From: Elymus sibiricus
Taxonomy: Eukaryota; Streptophyta; Magnoliopsida; Poales; Poaceae
Direction: 5' to 3'
Length of the DNA: 64,000 nucleotides
Assembly (NCBI GenBank): GCA_039707655.1
Contig: CM077676.1
Span: 235,598,866-235,662,865, forward strand
The position numbers and the translations under genes were made by a program. The notes beneath the pieces are model-generated. The model was not told where the DNA came from and searched no databases. It saw only the letters and a list, made by a program, of their open reading frames with translations. This document shows positions 53,814 through 64,000 of the stretch, piece after piece. Every line of letters starts with the position of its first letter. Position 1 is the first letter of the stretch.

Positions 53814-56800
53814 ACCTTCTACAGGTGTGAGGAGGGATACGAGGAGGACGCGGCAAAGGTTATCGATACCGAGTGCAAGCGCCTACTACAAAACTTATGG
53901 CACGAGGCTCGGCCGCAGGCTGTTTGGGACTTCTACGCCAAGCATGGTATTAAGAAGGACAAGCCGTCGTGCCGGGCTAAGTTTCTGAAGAAGGATCAGT
54001 ACATGAAGGTAATTACCTATTCTTAAGGCATTGTACTTAGTTTCCTTGATTTGATTCGTAGGCGTAGCGCTCAAATTTCTCTTTACTAACTTAGGTGCCC
54101 CCAAGATGGTGTGCGGATAAGATGGATTGTTGGGAGGCGTTGGTGGATGAGTGGTATACAGGCCGCTGGCGAGCCGTCCATGACAATGCCAAGGACCGGC
54201 GTGCCCAAATGGTTGGTGTGCCACACCATCAAGGCAGCGCCAACTTATATCTGTTCGGGCGGAACTGGGTATGTGGTTTGCTTCATGATTCAAGCAATTC
54301 ATTCTTCATGCTAGCTTGAGCCCTTTACTAATACTTTGTTCCTCTCTTTTAGGCGCGACACAATAACACGGAGGTGACTGAGGTGTACGACCTCTATGCC
54401 ATGGCCCATACTGCCTCGTACAAGAAGGCCAAGGCATTCTCTGAGTCTGACCTCGATCATCCAGAGAATTTCACCAACATCTCCTCCCACCACAAGCTCG
54501 TGAGGTACAACCAGGACGGGAAGGCGAGGAAAGGGGAGGACTTTAACCCAAGCCAGAAACCTATTGATCCAGAGCTGGTGATGAAATCTGGTGGTGGGAG
54601 GCCCCATGGCTCATTAGCCATTGGAGATGGACTGATACGTTGTCCTCTCACTCTCCTGGAGATCAAGGCGCGCCAAACGAGCTCCTGTCCTGAGATAAGG
54701 ACTTGTCCATGGCCAGTCGATCTCGCCATCGAGGTTAGTTATACGGACTCAGATATCTTTCCTCCATTACATTGTGTGTGCGACCATCGATGATTACAAT
54801 GCTAACGAGGAGTGGTGTTGCAGGCTGCTCTTCAGGAAGAGAGAGAGCGACAACCCAGGCGCTTCTGGAGGAGATGGACCGGGTGGCGGCGGAGAAGGAA
54901 CTGCTGGCGGAGGAGAAGATGGCTAGGTTGTTGGAGGAGGAGAGGAATCGGAATGAGCTGGCTCACCGGGCCATGTACGAGCTCCTCGTGGTAAGTTTCT
55001 TCTGCATATTAGCCAAATCATGCACGTAATGTTCGTTTCATTACTAACTAATATGACTGACTCGTCAAAATGAAATGTGCAGTCTATGTGCGAGAAGACC
55101 GGTCAGACCCCTCCGCCAATGCCAGTCATTGCTCAGACGGGAACGGTGAGTTTCATTTGAATTGTCATTAGTTACTAGTCTTAACATTTGAGTGTCATCA
55201 TGCTAACGAGACATTGCAAATGATCTTTGGTACATCATAACTCCCGAGCCGCATCGCACACCCCTTCTCCAGGGCAACCTTCTCCAGGTGATCGCGACTG
55301 CCAGAGAAACCCCGGTGCTTGACCTCCGTGATGACGACGACGGTAAGTTTTCTCTAATTTTTTGCTTAACAAATGCGTACTTAGCTTCGTACAAGCTAGT
55401 TAGCCCTAATATGCCACATATTTAGCTTATTTTCCCCAAAAAATACATACTTAGCTAATTATCCTCCAAAATGACATAATTAGCTTATTTAGTTCATTTA
55501 TGACATAATTAGCTTAGTTAGGTCAAAAATGGCATAATATTAACCTTGGTTAGCTCATAAATGTCATATACTTACCTTATTTTCCTCCAAAATGACATAA
55601 TAAGCTAAGTTAGCTCAATAATGACCTATACTTACCTAAGTTAGCTCAAAAATGACATAATTACCTAAGTTAGCACAAAAATGACCTATACTTACCTTAT
55701 TTTCCTCCAAATTGACATAATAAGCTTAGTTAGCTCAAAAATGGCATAATTACCTAGGTTAGCACAAAAATGACCTATACTTACCTTATTTTCCTCCAAA
55801 TTGACATAATAAGCTTAGTTAGCTCAAAAATGGCATAATTACCTAAGTTAGCTCTAAAATGACACAAATAAGGAATAAGAAGAAGAAAAACAAGGAAGAG
55901 GAGAAAAAGAAAGAATAGAAGAAGAAAGAGAAGAAAAAGAAAGAATAAATGAAGAAGAATGAGAAGGAAAAGGATAAAAAGATAGAAGAGAAGAAAGATG
56001 AGAAAAAGAGAGAAGAAGAAGAAAATATATTCTTATTCTTCCTTTTTCTATTCTTTCTTTTTCTCCATCTTCTATTCCTTCTTCTTCTTATTCTTCTTCT
56101 TCTTCTTCTTCTCTTTCTTCTTCTTCTTCTTCTTCTTCTTCTTCTTCTTCTTCTTCTTCTTCTTCGTCTTCTTCTTCTTCTTCTTCTTCTTCTTCTTCTT
56201 CTTCTTCTCTTTCTTCTTCTTCTTTCTTCGTCTTCTTCTTCTTCTTCTAGTCTTCTTCTTCTTCTTCTTCTAACTTTCTTACTCCCATTTTTGCTTAACA
56301 AATGCATACTTAGCTTCGTACATGCTTGTTAGCCCTATTATGCCACATACTTAGCTTATTTTCCCCGAAAAAGACATACTTAGCTAATTATCCTCCAAAA
56401 TGAGATAATTAGCTTATTTAGTTCATTTATGACATAATTAGCTTATTCATTTCAAAAATGGCATAATAACCTTGGTTAGCTCATAAATGTCACATACTTA
56501 ACTCTGAAATGACCTATACTTACCTAAGTTAGCTCAAAAATGGCATAACTACCTAGGTTAGCACAAAAATGACCTATACTTACCTTATTTTCCTCCAAGT
56601 TGACATAATAACTTAGTTAGCTCAAAAATGGCATAATTACCTAAGTTAGCTCTAAAATGACTCAAATAAGGAATAAGAAGAAGAAAAACAAGGAAGAGGA
56701 GAAAAAGAAAGAATAGAAGAAGAAAGAGAAGAAAAAGAAAGAATAAAAGAAGAAGAATGAGAAGGAAAAGGATAAAAAGATAGAAGAGAAGAAGAAAGAT

Positions 56801-57084
56801 GAGAAAAGGAGAGAAGAAGAAGAAAATATATTCTTATTCTTCCTTTTTATCTTCTTTCTTTTTCTCCATCTTGTACTCCTTCTTATTCTTATTCTTTTTC
56901 TTTATTTCTTCTTCTTCTTCTTCTTCTTCTTCTAGTCTTCTTCTTCTTCTTCTTCTTCTTCTTCTAGTCTTCTTCTTCTTCTTCTTCTAACTTTCTTACT
57001 CCCAATTTTGCAGGTTTGATTCACTTCATGGAAGCTGGCATTGATGGAATGCTAGTGTTTAGTTTTTGTTTTGATTTGTATTGA
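53814..57084 (+). pseudogene. CACTA-2 ORF1, Transposase_24-type gene, 5' truncated
   Basis: Exons by comparison with CACTA-1: 53814-54008 (FYRCEEGYEEDAAKVIDTEC), 54095-54268 (WCADKMDCWEALVDEW, then GRWRAVHDNAKDRRAQMVG and GSANLYLFGRNW), 54353-54733 (YDLYAMAHTASYKKAKAFSE), 54824-54990 (coiled coil, MARLLEEERNRNELAHRAMY), 55083-55145 and a last exon from 57014 (LIHFMEAGIDGML). Exon 54095-54268 is complete here, showing what the copia insertion removed in CACTA-1. Damage: a 2-base GA expansion shifts the frame near 54840, the acceptor before about 55241 reads CAT not CAG, and the first two exons are lost with the Tnp2 deletion. Confidence 0.8.
55370..57000. repeat. Expanded intron repeat in CACTA-2: duplicated block with (CTT)n
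   Basis: The last intron contains the ttagctcaaaaatggcataa array, an AAG tract and a CTT tract, as in CACTA-1, but the whole block occurs twice: about 55364-56290 and again from TTGCTTAACAAATGCATACTTAGC (split: about 56291) to 57000. The first copy has a nearly pure (CTT)n run at about 56085-56270, the second a shorter one at about 56905-56990. Lys/Arg, Leu and Phe homopolymer ORFs here are artefacts. Confidence 0.85.
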
Positions 57085-57296
57085 TGAACAATGTGAAACT
57101 ATGTATGTATATATGGATGAACTTCGTGAAACTATGTATGTATTGGATCTTTTAATACCCTATGTGTTCTCTTGCATTGATGGACTGCTAGATGTTGGAT
57201 ACATGGCCTATGCATTGATGGACTGCTATATATATCATATTTGTGTTTTGAAAATGCAGGGAAATAACAGAAAACAAACAAAACAGTGGCAATACA

Positions 57297-57850
57297 GGCA
57301 CTTTGCCGTCTGCCAGCGGACGACAAAGCCCTTTGCCGTCGGTAGGCGGACGGCAAAGGTGCCACGTGGCAGCAACCTATGCAACCCCGGAGCATCAGGT
57401 CTGACCATTTGGTCATTCTGCCGTCTGCTTGCAGATGGCAAAGACCAGCCCTGGCAGATGGCAAAGACCAGCCTTGGCAGACGGCAAACACTAAGCAGAA
57501 GTGACGGTTAGCCACGGGTCTGCTGACGTCATAGGGCTGACGGCAAAGTTTGACGTCCGCCGGCAGACGGCAAAGTCTACCATTAGCCACCTAATGGGGC
57601 TAACATCTATTCTTTGCCGTCCATGATCTTTGCCGTCCATGATCTTTGCCGTCAGCTTGGCCAGGAAAGCAGACGGCAAAGTTCTTTGCCGTCCGCTGTC
57701 GTTAGGCAGACGGCAAACAAGGTCATTACCGTGACTTTCAGTGCCGGAAGTGTTTGCCGTCCGTGGCAGACGGCAAAGCGGTTTGACGTCGGTGGCCTTG
57801 TTCTTTGCCGTCTGCTATGGCAGACGGAAAATTAGCTGATTCCTGTAGTA
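57297..57850. repeat. CACTA-2 3' subterminal repeats
   Basis: At least fifteen TTTGCCGTC or GACGGCAAAG motifs in both orientations, similar in order to 6370-6871 of CACTA-1, ending in TGATTCCTGTAGTA. Expected transposase binding region. Confidence 0.85.
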
Positions 57851-58386
57851 AGTGATAGAAGCTTAAACCCTAGTTTATGTGCTATTCGTAAGGGGCTGAT
57901 TTGGATCCATATGTTTCATGCTATGGTTAGAGTTATCTTAATTCTTCTTTCGTAGTTGCGGATGCTTGCGAGAGGGGGTAATCATAAGTGGGAGGCTTGT
58001 TCATGTAAGAACAACACCCAAGCACCGGTCCACCCACATATCAAATTATCAAAGTAGCGAACACGAATCAAACAAACATGATGAAAGTGACTAGATGAAA
58101 TTCACATGTGTCCTCGAGAACACTTTGCTTATTATAAGAGATCGTTCCGGCTTGTCCTTTGCTACAAGAAGGATTGGGCCACCTTGCTACACTATTTGTT
58201 ACCATTACTACTTGTTACTTGTTACGAATTATCTTGCTATCAAAACTATCTGTTACTGCTACTTTCAGTACTTGCAGAGAATACCTTGCTGAAAACCGCT
58301 TGTCATTTCCTTCCGCTCCTCATTGGGTTTGACACTCTTACTTATTGAAATGACTATGATTGATCCCCTATACTTGTGGGTCATCA

Positions 58387-58545
58387 CCGCCCCACACCTC
58401 CCGGCCTTCTTCCGTGGCAGCGGCCTGGGCAGCGGCCTCGGAGCGCTGTCGCCCCTTTCCTCCCGGCCTTCTTCCGCGGCAGCGGCCTGGGAGCGCCGCC
58501 CCATCACTCCACCCGGCCTTCTTCCGCGGCAGCGGCCTTGGAGAT
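58387..58545 (+). repeat. GC-rich minisatellite, right half
   Basis: Three units with CCCGGCCTTCTTCCG(C/T)GGCAG and CGGCCT(G/T)GGAG, continuing the array at 41450-41665. Confidence 0.75.
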
Positions 58546-59180
58546 TGGCGGCGCATCAAGAACCAGCGGTGGCACATCGCCATATCAGAATTGGTGCTGC
58601 CTCGACATTGCACCAGTTCAACGAAGAAGTGCTCGCAAGGCTCCTTCCTCTACGGCTAGTTCTTGGATGCAAGCTTCGACAAGGTTCTGCTCAAAACCTT
58701 CATCTCCACTGACGTTGAGTCAAGTTCAAATCACGCATGAACTAATCAAGAAGGCCAAGGGCTAGTGGACTGCAAGGGCAAGTGGACTGCAGACGGAAGC
58801 GAAGGGAACTTCATACAAATGCAAAGACGGACTGCAACATGAGGTAAGAAGTTCACTTCTTCTCCACGATCAGTTTAGTTATTCGTCCAATGCAGTACAT
58901 GAAGTCCAGTACGTCTCTAAAGGCGATCCAGTGCATTTATTTCAGTTCACCTTGAATAATGATGCAGTTCCATACATCAATTATGCAGTGCGGTTGTATA
59001 GGTTAACCTTGAATAATGATGCAGTGCGGTTGCTTCAGTTCGCCCTGTGCGATGATGCAGTCCATCTGCATTAGTTCGCAGTGCCATTTTTAAGGCAATG
59101 CAGTTCGCATAATTCAGTTCATTTCACCTGACAATGCAGCTCGACTGTTTTGTGTAGGAAGTTCAGTTCACCAGACAAAA
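58546..59180 (+). other. Element X region with CAGTTC/CAGTGCGG words
   Basis: No long ORF. From about 58870 to 59170 the words GCAGTTC, GCAGTGC and CAGTTCACC recur more than ten times, for example TGATGCAGTGCGGTTG at about 59018. This resembles a subterminal binding-site array, though the element is unclassified. Confidence 0.5.
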
Positions 59181-59840
59181 ATGCCATGGATAATTCACAA
59201 CCCACAACCCCTGAACTGCAAGATGAGCCAAGCTTCTGAAAACATTGGATGGGTAACTCCTGAGATACCTCGAGGATTCTACACTACAACAAACAGGGTG
59301 CAATACTCTTCGGAAGAAGATTTTTTCCCGGAAGAAGAGGTAGTGGAAGATGGCGACGATGTCACCTTCATGTGGGAGGGCACTCATCAACAGGATGATG
59401 AAGATGATGATGATGACGATGACGATGAGCCAATAACAGTTCTCAAGCTAGAGTACAAGCACGAGTTCACTACATTTCGACAGAATGTCCGAACAGACAA
59501 CAATGATGCTGTTGACCATGATGGTGAAGATGATGATGATGATGATGATGTGCCGCCGCCCCGACAATTTCAAACCAATCAAGTGAGACATCACCACAAC
59601 ACTGGACTACCACCGTGTCCACCTCTTGCACCACAAAATAGAGCTCCGCGTGCACCTGCAGCATCAAGTTCAAGACAGCGACCACCAAGGGTGCCTTGGC
59701 GAGAAGTCAACAGCAAGAACAAGTCTTCCTCGCTACTGCCACTGCGAGATCCTCAACTACATAGATCTGTTATAACCCCACCGTGTCCAATACAACCCGG
59801 CGAGCTGCAAACGCCATCGGATGAAAGACAGTACATGCAT
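59181..59840 (+). CDS. Unrecognised acidic protein, probable exon
   Basis: A 225-codon open frame. After ENIGWVTPEIPRGFYTTTNR come VQYSSEEDFFPEEEVVEDGD, a run of Asp (DDEDDDDDDDD), a second Asp run near 59525-59550, then a His/Pro-rich stretch and QRPPRVPWREVNSKNKSSS. A consensus donor GTAAGT at 59841 suggests the exon ends there, before the apparent stop at 59856. In the frame beginning ATG at 59186, MDNSQPTTPELQDEPSF reads like a natural start but stops at 59237, so an early 1-base shift may have separated start and body. No family recognised; an acidic transposon accessory protein or transposase N-terminus are both possible. Confidence 0.4.
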
Positions 59841-60369
59841 GTAAGTTTTCTGGCCTGAAAAATTATAATATTCCAGTCCATTGAGAAAAGCAGCGCACTT
59901 ACATTCCCTGTGAAGTTTGCTCCAATATCTAATGCAGTCAACTCTTCGAAAACTTAATAATATGCAGTCCTCTTATTTATAACAGAATAGTAGACTTAGT
60001 CTAATAGAGCAGTGCACTTAGTCTCTAAAAATGTGACAAAAGTTAATTCTGTCATAAACAAATTCAAAATATGATGATGGAATTTTGTCCTAATATGGTT
60101 TACGACAAATGCTACCTTGCAGAATAAAAACATGCCGTCAAACCTGATACCTGTTGCTGGAATGAAGTTCAGCTCGTACAACAATGCATGGGAGTTTTAC
60201 AACACTTAACCTAGACATGTAGGTTTTGGCATACGCCAAAGGTCGAACCACAAGACAAATAACTACATTCTCTGCTCCAAAGAAGGGAAGCACAGGAGAC
60301 TGTGGCAGAACATAACCGAAAAAGTGGGAAGACATCAAAAAGGTCTGGTTGCCGAGCAAGAATTTGAGT
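59841..60369. other. AT-rich spacer, no gene
   Basis: No ORF with recognisable similarity; probable intron or noncoding part of element X following the donor site at 59841. Confidence 0.5.
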
Positions 60370-63300
60370 GAACGGCCTTGATTGACACTCGTAGTGCGGT
60401 TATTCTGTCCCCCCACAAACCCGAACAACCCCCACCCACCCGTAAGATAGGTAGTGGGGTCACGGATGTCACGGACTCACCTCCGGCTTGTTCCTGGCTC
60501 AGCCTCGCCGGGGGCGGGGGACGGGGGGTAGTGCGGTTATTGTATTTCCCCCCTAAGATAGGTAGTGCGCTTGGTTGACAGGCGTTGTGCGGTTATTCTG
60601 TTTCCCCCCACACAAACCTAAACAACCCCTACCCACCCCAAAGATAGATAGTAGGGTCACGGATGTCACGGACTCGCCTACGCATGCAACACCGCAGCAC
60701 GCCGCGTCGCCGCCTGCTCCGGCTCGTTCCTTGCTCGGCCTCACCGAGGGTTGGGGAGGGGGGTCCCGACCCCCTCTCCCCCACCCCCGGCTCGGCCTCG
60801 CGCTAACGCGGCAGTGCGCTTGGTTGACAGTCGTAGTGATGTTATTCTGTTTCCCCCTCCCCCCCAAACCTGAACAACCCCCACCCACCCCTAAGATAGA
60901 TAGTGGGGTCACGGATGTCACGGACTCGCCTACGCATGCGACGCCATGGAATGCTGCGTCGTCGCCTGCTCCGGCTCGTTCCTGGCTCGGCCTCGCCAGG
61001 GGTGGAGGAGGGGGGTCGAGGGGGGTCCCGACCCCCTCCCCCACCCCCGGCTCGGCCTCGCGCTAACGCGGCAGGGCACTTCGTTGACAGGCGCAGTGCG
61101 GTCATTCTGTTTCCCCCCCAACCTGAACAACACCCACCCACCCTTAAGATAGATAGTGGGGGTCACGGATGTGACGGACTCGCCTACGCATGCGACGCCG
61201 TGACATGGCGCGTCGTCGCCTGCTCCGGCTCGTTCCTGGCTCGGCCTCGCCGGGGGTGGGGGAGGGGGGTCCCTACACCTACCCCACCCCCGGCTCGGCC
61301 TCGCACTAAAGCGGCAGTGCGCTCGGTTGACAGGCGCAGTGCGGTTATTCTATTCCCCCCAAACCTGAACAACCCCCACCAACCCCTAAGATAGATAGTG
61401 GGGTCACGGATGTCACGGACTCGCCTACGCATGCGACGCCGCGGCACACCACGTCGTCGCCTGCTCTGGCTCGTTCCTAGCTTGGCCTCACCGGGGGTGG
61501 GGGAGGGGGGTCCCTACCCCCCTCCGCCACCCCGGCTCGGCCTCGCGCTAACGCGATAGTGCGCTTGGTTGACAGGCGCAGTGCGGTTATTCTGTTTCTC
61601 TCCCCCAAACCTGAACAACCCCCACCCACCCCTAAGATAGATAGTGGGATCACGGATGTCACGTACTCGCCTACGCATGCGACGCCGTGGCACGCCGCGT
61701 CGTCGCCTGCTCCGGCTCGTTCCTGGTTTGGCTTCGCCGGGGGTGGGGGAGGGGGTCCTGACACCCCCCACCCCGGCTCGGCCTCACGCTAACGCGTCAG
61801 TGCGCTAGGTTGAGAGTCGCAGTGCGGTTATTCTTCCCCCCCAAACCTGAACAACCCCCACCCACCCCTAAGATAGATAGTGGGGTCACGGATGTCATGT
61901 ACTCGCTACGCATGCGACACCGCGGCAAGCCGCGTCGTCGCCTGCTCTCGCTCGTTCCTGGCTCGTCCTCGCCGGGGGTGGGGGAGGGGGGTCCCGACCC
62001 CCCCTCCCCCACCCCCGGCTCGGCCTCGCGCTAACGCGGCAGTGCGCTTGGTTGACAGGCACAGTGAGGTTATTCTGTTCCCTCCTCCCCATTCCTGAAC
62101 AACCCCCGCCCACCCCTAAGATAGATAGTGGGGTCACGGATGTCACGGACTCACCTACGCATGCGATGCCGCGGCAAGCCGCGTCGTCGCCTGCTCTGGC
62201 ATGTTCCTGGCTCGGCCTCGCCGGGGGTGGTGGAGGGGGGTCCCGACACCCCCTTCCCCACCCCCGGCTTGGCCTCGCGCTAACGCGGCAATGCGCTAGG
62301 TTGACAGGCACAGTGCGGCAAGCCGCGTCGTCGCCTGCTCTCGCTCGTTCCTGGCTCGTCCTCGCCGGGGGTGGGGGAGGGGGAGTCCCGACCCCCCTCC
62401 CCCACCCCCGGCTCGGCCTCGCGCTAACGCGGCAGTGCGCTTGGTTGACAGGCACAGTGCGGTTATTCTGTTCCCTCCTCCCCATTCCTAAACAACCCCC
62501 ACCCACCCTTAAGATAGATAGTGGGGTCACGGATGTCACGGACTCACCAACGCATGCGACGCCGCGGCAAGCCGCGTCGTCGCCTGCTCTGGCTCCTTCC
62601 TGGCTCGGCCTCGCCGGGGGTGGTGGAGGGGGGTCCCGACACCCCCTTCCCAACCCCCGGCTTGGCCTCGCGCTAATGCGGCAATGCGCTTGGTTGACAG
62701 ACGCTGTGCGGTTATTCTGTAACCCCCAACCTGAACAACCCCCACCCTCCCCTAAGATTGATAGTGGGGTCACGGATGTCACGGACTCGCCTACGCATGC
62801 GACGCCACGGCACGTCGCGCCGTCGCCTGCTCCGGCTCGTTCCTGGCTCGGCCTCTCCAGGGGTGGGGGAGGGGGGTCCCTACCCCCCTCTCCCACCCCC
62901 GGAGACGCCTCGCGCTAACACGGTAGTGCGCTTGGTTGACAGGCGCAGTGCGATTATTCTGTCCCCCCCCCCCGAAAACTGAACAAACCCCACCCACCCC
63001 TAAGATAGATAGTGGGGTCACGGATGTCACGTACTCGCCGACGCATGCGACGCCACGGGACGCCGCATCGTCGCCTGTTCCTGCTCGTTCCTGGCTCGGC
63101 CTCGCCGGGGGTGGGGGAGGGTGAGTCCTAACCACCCCACCCCCGGCTCGGCCTCGTGCTAACGCGGCAGTGCGCTTGTTTGACAGGCGCAGTGCGGTTA
63201 TTCTGTTTTGCCCACCCCCAAACCTGAACAACCACCACCCACCCCTAAGATAGATAGTGGGGTCACGGATGTCACGGACTCGCCTACGCATACGACGCCT

Positions 63301-63930
63301 GCTCTGGCTCGTTCCTGTCTTGGCATCGCCGGGGATGGGGGAGGGGGTGTCCTGACCCCCCCCCACCCCCGGCTCGGCCTCACGCTAACGTGGTAGTGCG
63401 CTTGGTTGACAGGCGCAGTGCGGTTATTCTGTTCCCCCCTGTCCAGACCTGAACAACCCCCACCCAGCCCTAAGATAGATAGTAGGGTCACGGATGTCAC
63501 GGACTCGCCTACGCATGCGACGCCGCGGCACGCCGCGTCGTCGCCGGCTCCGGCTCGTTCCTGGCTTGGCCTCGCCAGGGGTGGGGGAGGGGGGTCCCGA
63601 CCCCCCTCCCCCAACCCCGGCTCAGCATCGCGATAACACGATAGTGCGCTTGGTTGACAGCCGAAGTGCGGTTATTCTGTCCCCCCCCCCAAACCTGAAC
63701 AACCCCCACCCACCCCTAAGATAGATAGTGGGGTCACGGACTCGCCTACGCATGCGACGCCGCGGCACACCGCATCATCGCCTGCTCTGGCTCGTTCCTG
63801 GCTCGGCCTCGCCGGGGGTAGGGGAGGGGGGTCCCAACCCCCCTCCCCCACCCCCGGCTCGGCCTCATGCTAACGCGATAGTGCGCTTGGTTGACAGGCG
63901 AAGTGCGGTTATTCTGTTTCCCCCATCCAC
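60370..63930 (+). repeat. Tandem array, about 14 units of about 246 bp, with G/C palindromes
   Basis: The marker AAGATAGATAGTGGGGTCAC recurs (with small changes) near 60445, 60643, 60892, 61147, 61387, 61633, 61870, 62117, 62511, 62752, 63001, 63247, 63471 and 63717. Spacing is 224-255 bp, except a short first unit (198 bp) and 394 bp at 62117-62511 where a part unit is added. Each unit has GCGGTTATTCTG, ACCTGAACAACCCCCACCC, TCACGGATGTCACGGACTCG, CGCATGCGACGCC, TGCTCCGGCTCGTTCCTGG, then in most units GGTGGGGGAGGGGGGTCC facing its inverse, and CTCGCGCTAACGCGGCAGTG. ORFs on both strands repeat with the unit and are not taken as genes. Confidence 0.93.
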
Positions 63931-64000
63931 GCAACGCTCGTTAAAAATCATGAAATCAAAAAATATGAGGAAGGACTGCAGTTCTGTTATATACAGAAAT

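Larger units (their letters stand above)
51294..57850 (+). mobile_element. CACTA-2 transposon, complete ends, internally deleted
   Basis: Starts CACTACAGGAATCA at 51294 and ends TGATTCCTGTAGTA at 57850; the last base is A where a perfect inverse would have G. Flanking triplets are ggt (51291-51293) and agt (57851-57853), a 3-bp target duplication with one change. The interruption-free 5' LTR confirms the site. Subterminal TTTGCCGTC/GACGGCAAAG repeats occupy 51310-51600 and 57297-57835. It carries the first exon of a Tnp2-type gene fused by deletion to a Transposase_24-type gene. Related to CACTA-1 in both coding and end sequences. Confidence 0.92.
41666..58386 (+). mobile_element. Athila-type gypsy retrotransposon, split by CACTA-2
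   Basis: LTRs start TGATACGTC(G/C)AATTTG and end GTGGGTCATCA. The 5' LTR is 1510 bp; the 3' LTR is about 1516 bp once the CACTA-2 insertion is subtracted. PBS resembles the tRNA-Asp complement, pol carries Athila/Tat-type RT (F-M-x-D-F-S-V-Y-G), and a short third ORF follows pol, all Athila traits. Flanks are tcgcc (41661-41665) and ccgcc (58387-58391), a 5-bp duplication with one mismatch. The LTRs differ at 2 of the first 100 bases. Gag-pol carries several disabling mutations. Confidence 0.92.
50311..58386 (+). repeat. Athila-type 3' LTR, interrupted by CACTA-2
   Basis: LTR segments 50311-51293 and about 57854-58386 flank CACTA-2. Together they align with the 5' LTR end to end. The palindrome is present at 50586-50640 with a few changes. 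Ends TACTTGTGGGTCATCA at 58386. Confidence 0.92.
58387..64000 (+). mobile_element. Element X, right part (unclassified)
   Basis: Resumes the GC-rich minisatellite of 41450-41665 directly after the Athila 3' LTR, then runs to the window edge without a recognised terminus. It contains an unrecognised region with repeated CAGTGCGG and CAGTTC words (58850-59180), an acidic ORF, and the 246-bp tandem array. The recurring word GCAGTGCGGTT links the 58.9-59.1 kb region to each array unit, suggesting one element. No transposase domain is visible, so class is unknown. Confidence 0.45.

Noticed and set aside
55843..56332. Long Arg/Lys-, Leu- and Phe-homopolymer ORFs on both strands
   Set aside because: They are translations of (CTT)n/(AAG)n microsatellites inside a CACTA intron.
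60370..63930. CRISPR-like array
   Set aside because: Direct repeats of about 246 bp without unique spacers, in a plant-type genomic context; a satellite-like array, not CRISPR.
60553..63934. Many 60-333 residue ORFs on both strands with Pro/Arg/Ala repeats
   Set aside because: They repeat with the 246-bp unit, occur in several frames, and reflect a GC-rich tandem array rather than proteins.

Overview
This window looks like intergenic DNA from a large, repeat-rich grass genome, most likely Triticeae (wheat, Aegilops, barley or rye). The signs are a BARE/Angela-type copia LTR (TGTTGGAAATATGCC start, CAACA end), an Athila-type gypsy element with a tRNA-Asp-like primer site, a chromovirus with LTRs near 3.8 kb, and two CACTA elements whose ends carry the CACTACAGGAATCA and TTTGCCGTC motifs. 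The species call is inference; no rRNA, tRNA gene or organellar sequence was seen. Nearly everything is transposon, and every element gene I could follow is broken.

Layout: 1-384 is the C-terminal end of a hAT transposase (minus). 640-6871 is the 3' part of CACTA-1, with a multi-exon Transposase_24-type gene interrupted at 2025-4163 by a truncated copia element (minus). 7221-9196 (minus) is the only plausible host-derived gene, a decayed F-box/DUF295-like gene. 10945-11904 is a long-TIR element with a GC-rich centre. 12150-13160 is GT/GA low-complexity DNA.

13181-41345 is a large non-autonomous LTR element on the minus strand (3' LTR 13181-14462; 5' LTR not seen). Its single long ORF is split by two insertions: a chromovirus at 14573-27081 (3' untranslated part) and a Tat-like gypsy element at 28920-37578 with an exact AATAG target duplication, which carries an antisense Transposase_28-type gene.

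41346-64000 is an unclassified element X, interrupted by an Athila-type element (41666-58386). The 3' LTR of that element is in turn split by CACTA-2 (51294-57850). Element X carries a GC-rich minisatellite, an unrecognised acidic ORF and a striking array of about 14 units of about 246 bp (60370-63930), most with a G/C-rich palindrome.

The genes do not form a working pathway; they are independent mobile elements stacked by nesting. Order of events that can be read: element X, then Athila, then CACTA-2; the non-autonomous LTR element before both the chromovirus and the Tat-like element; CACTA-1 before copia.
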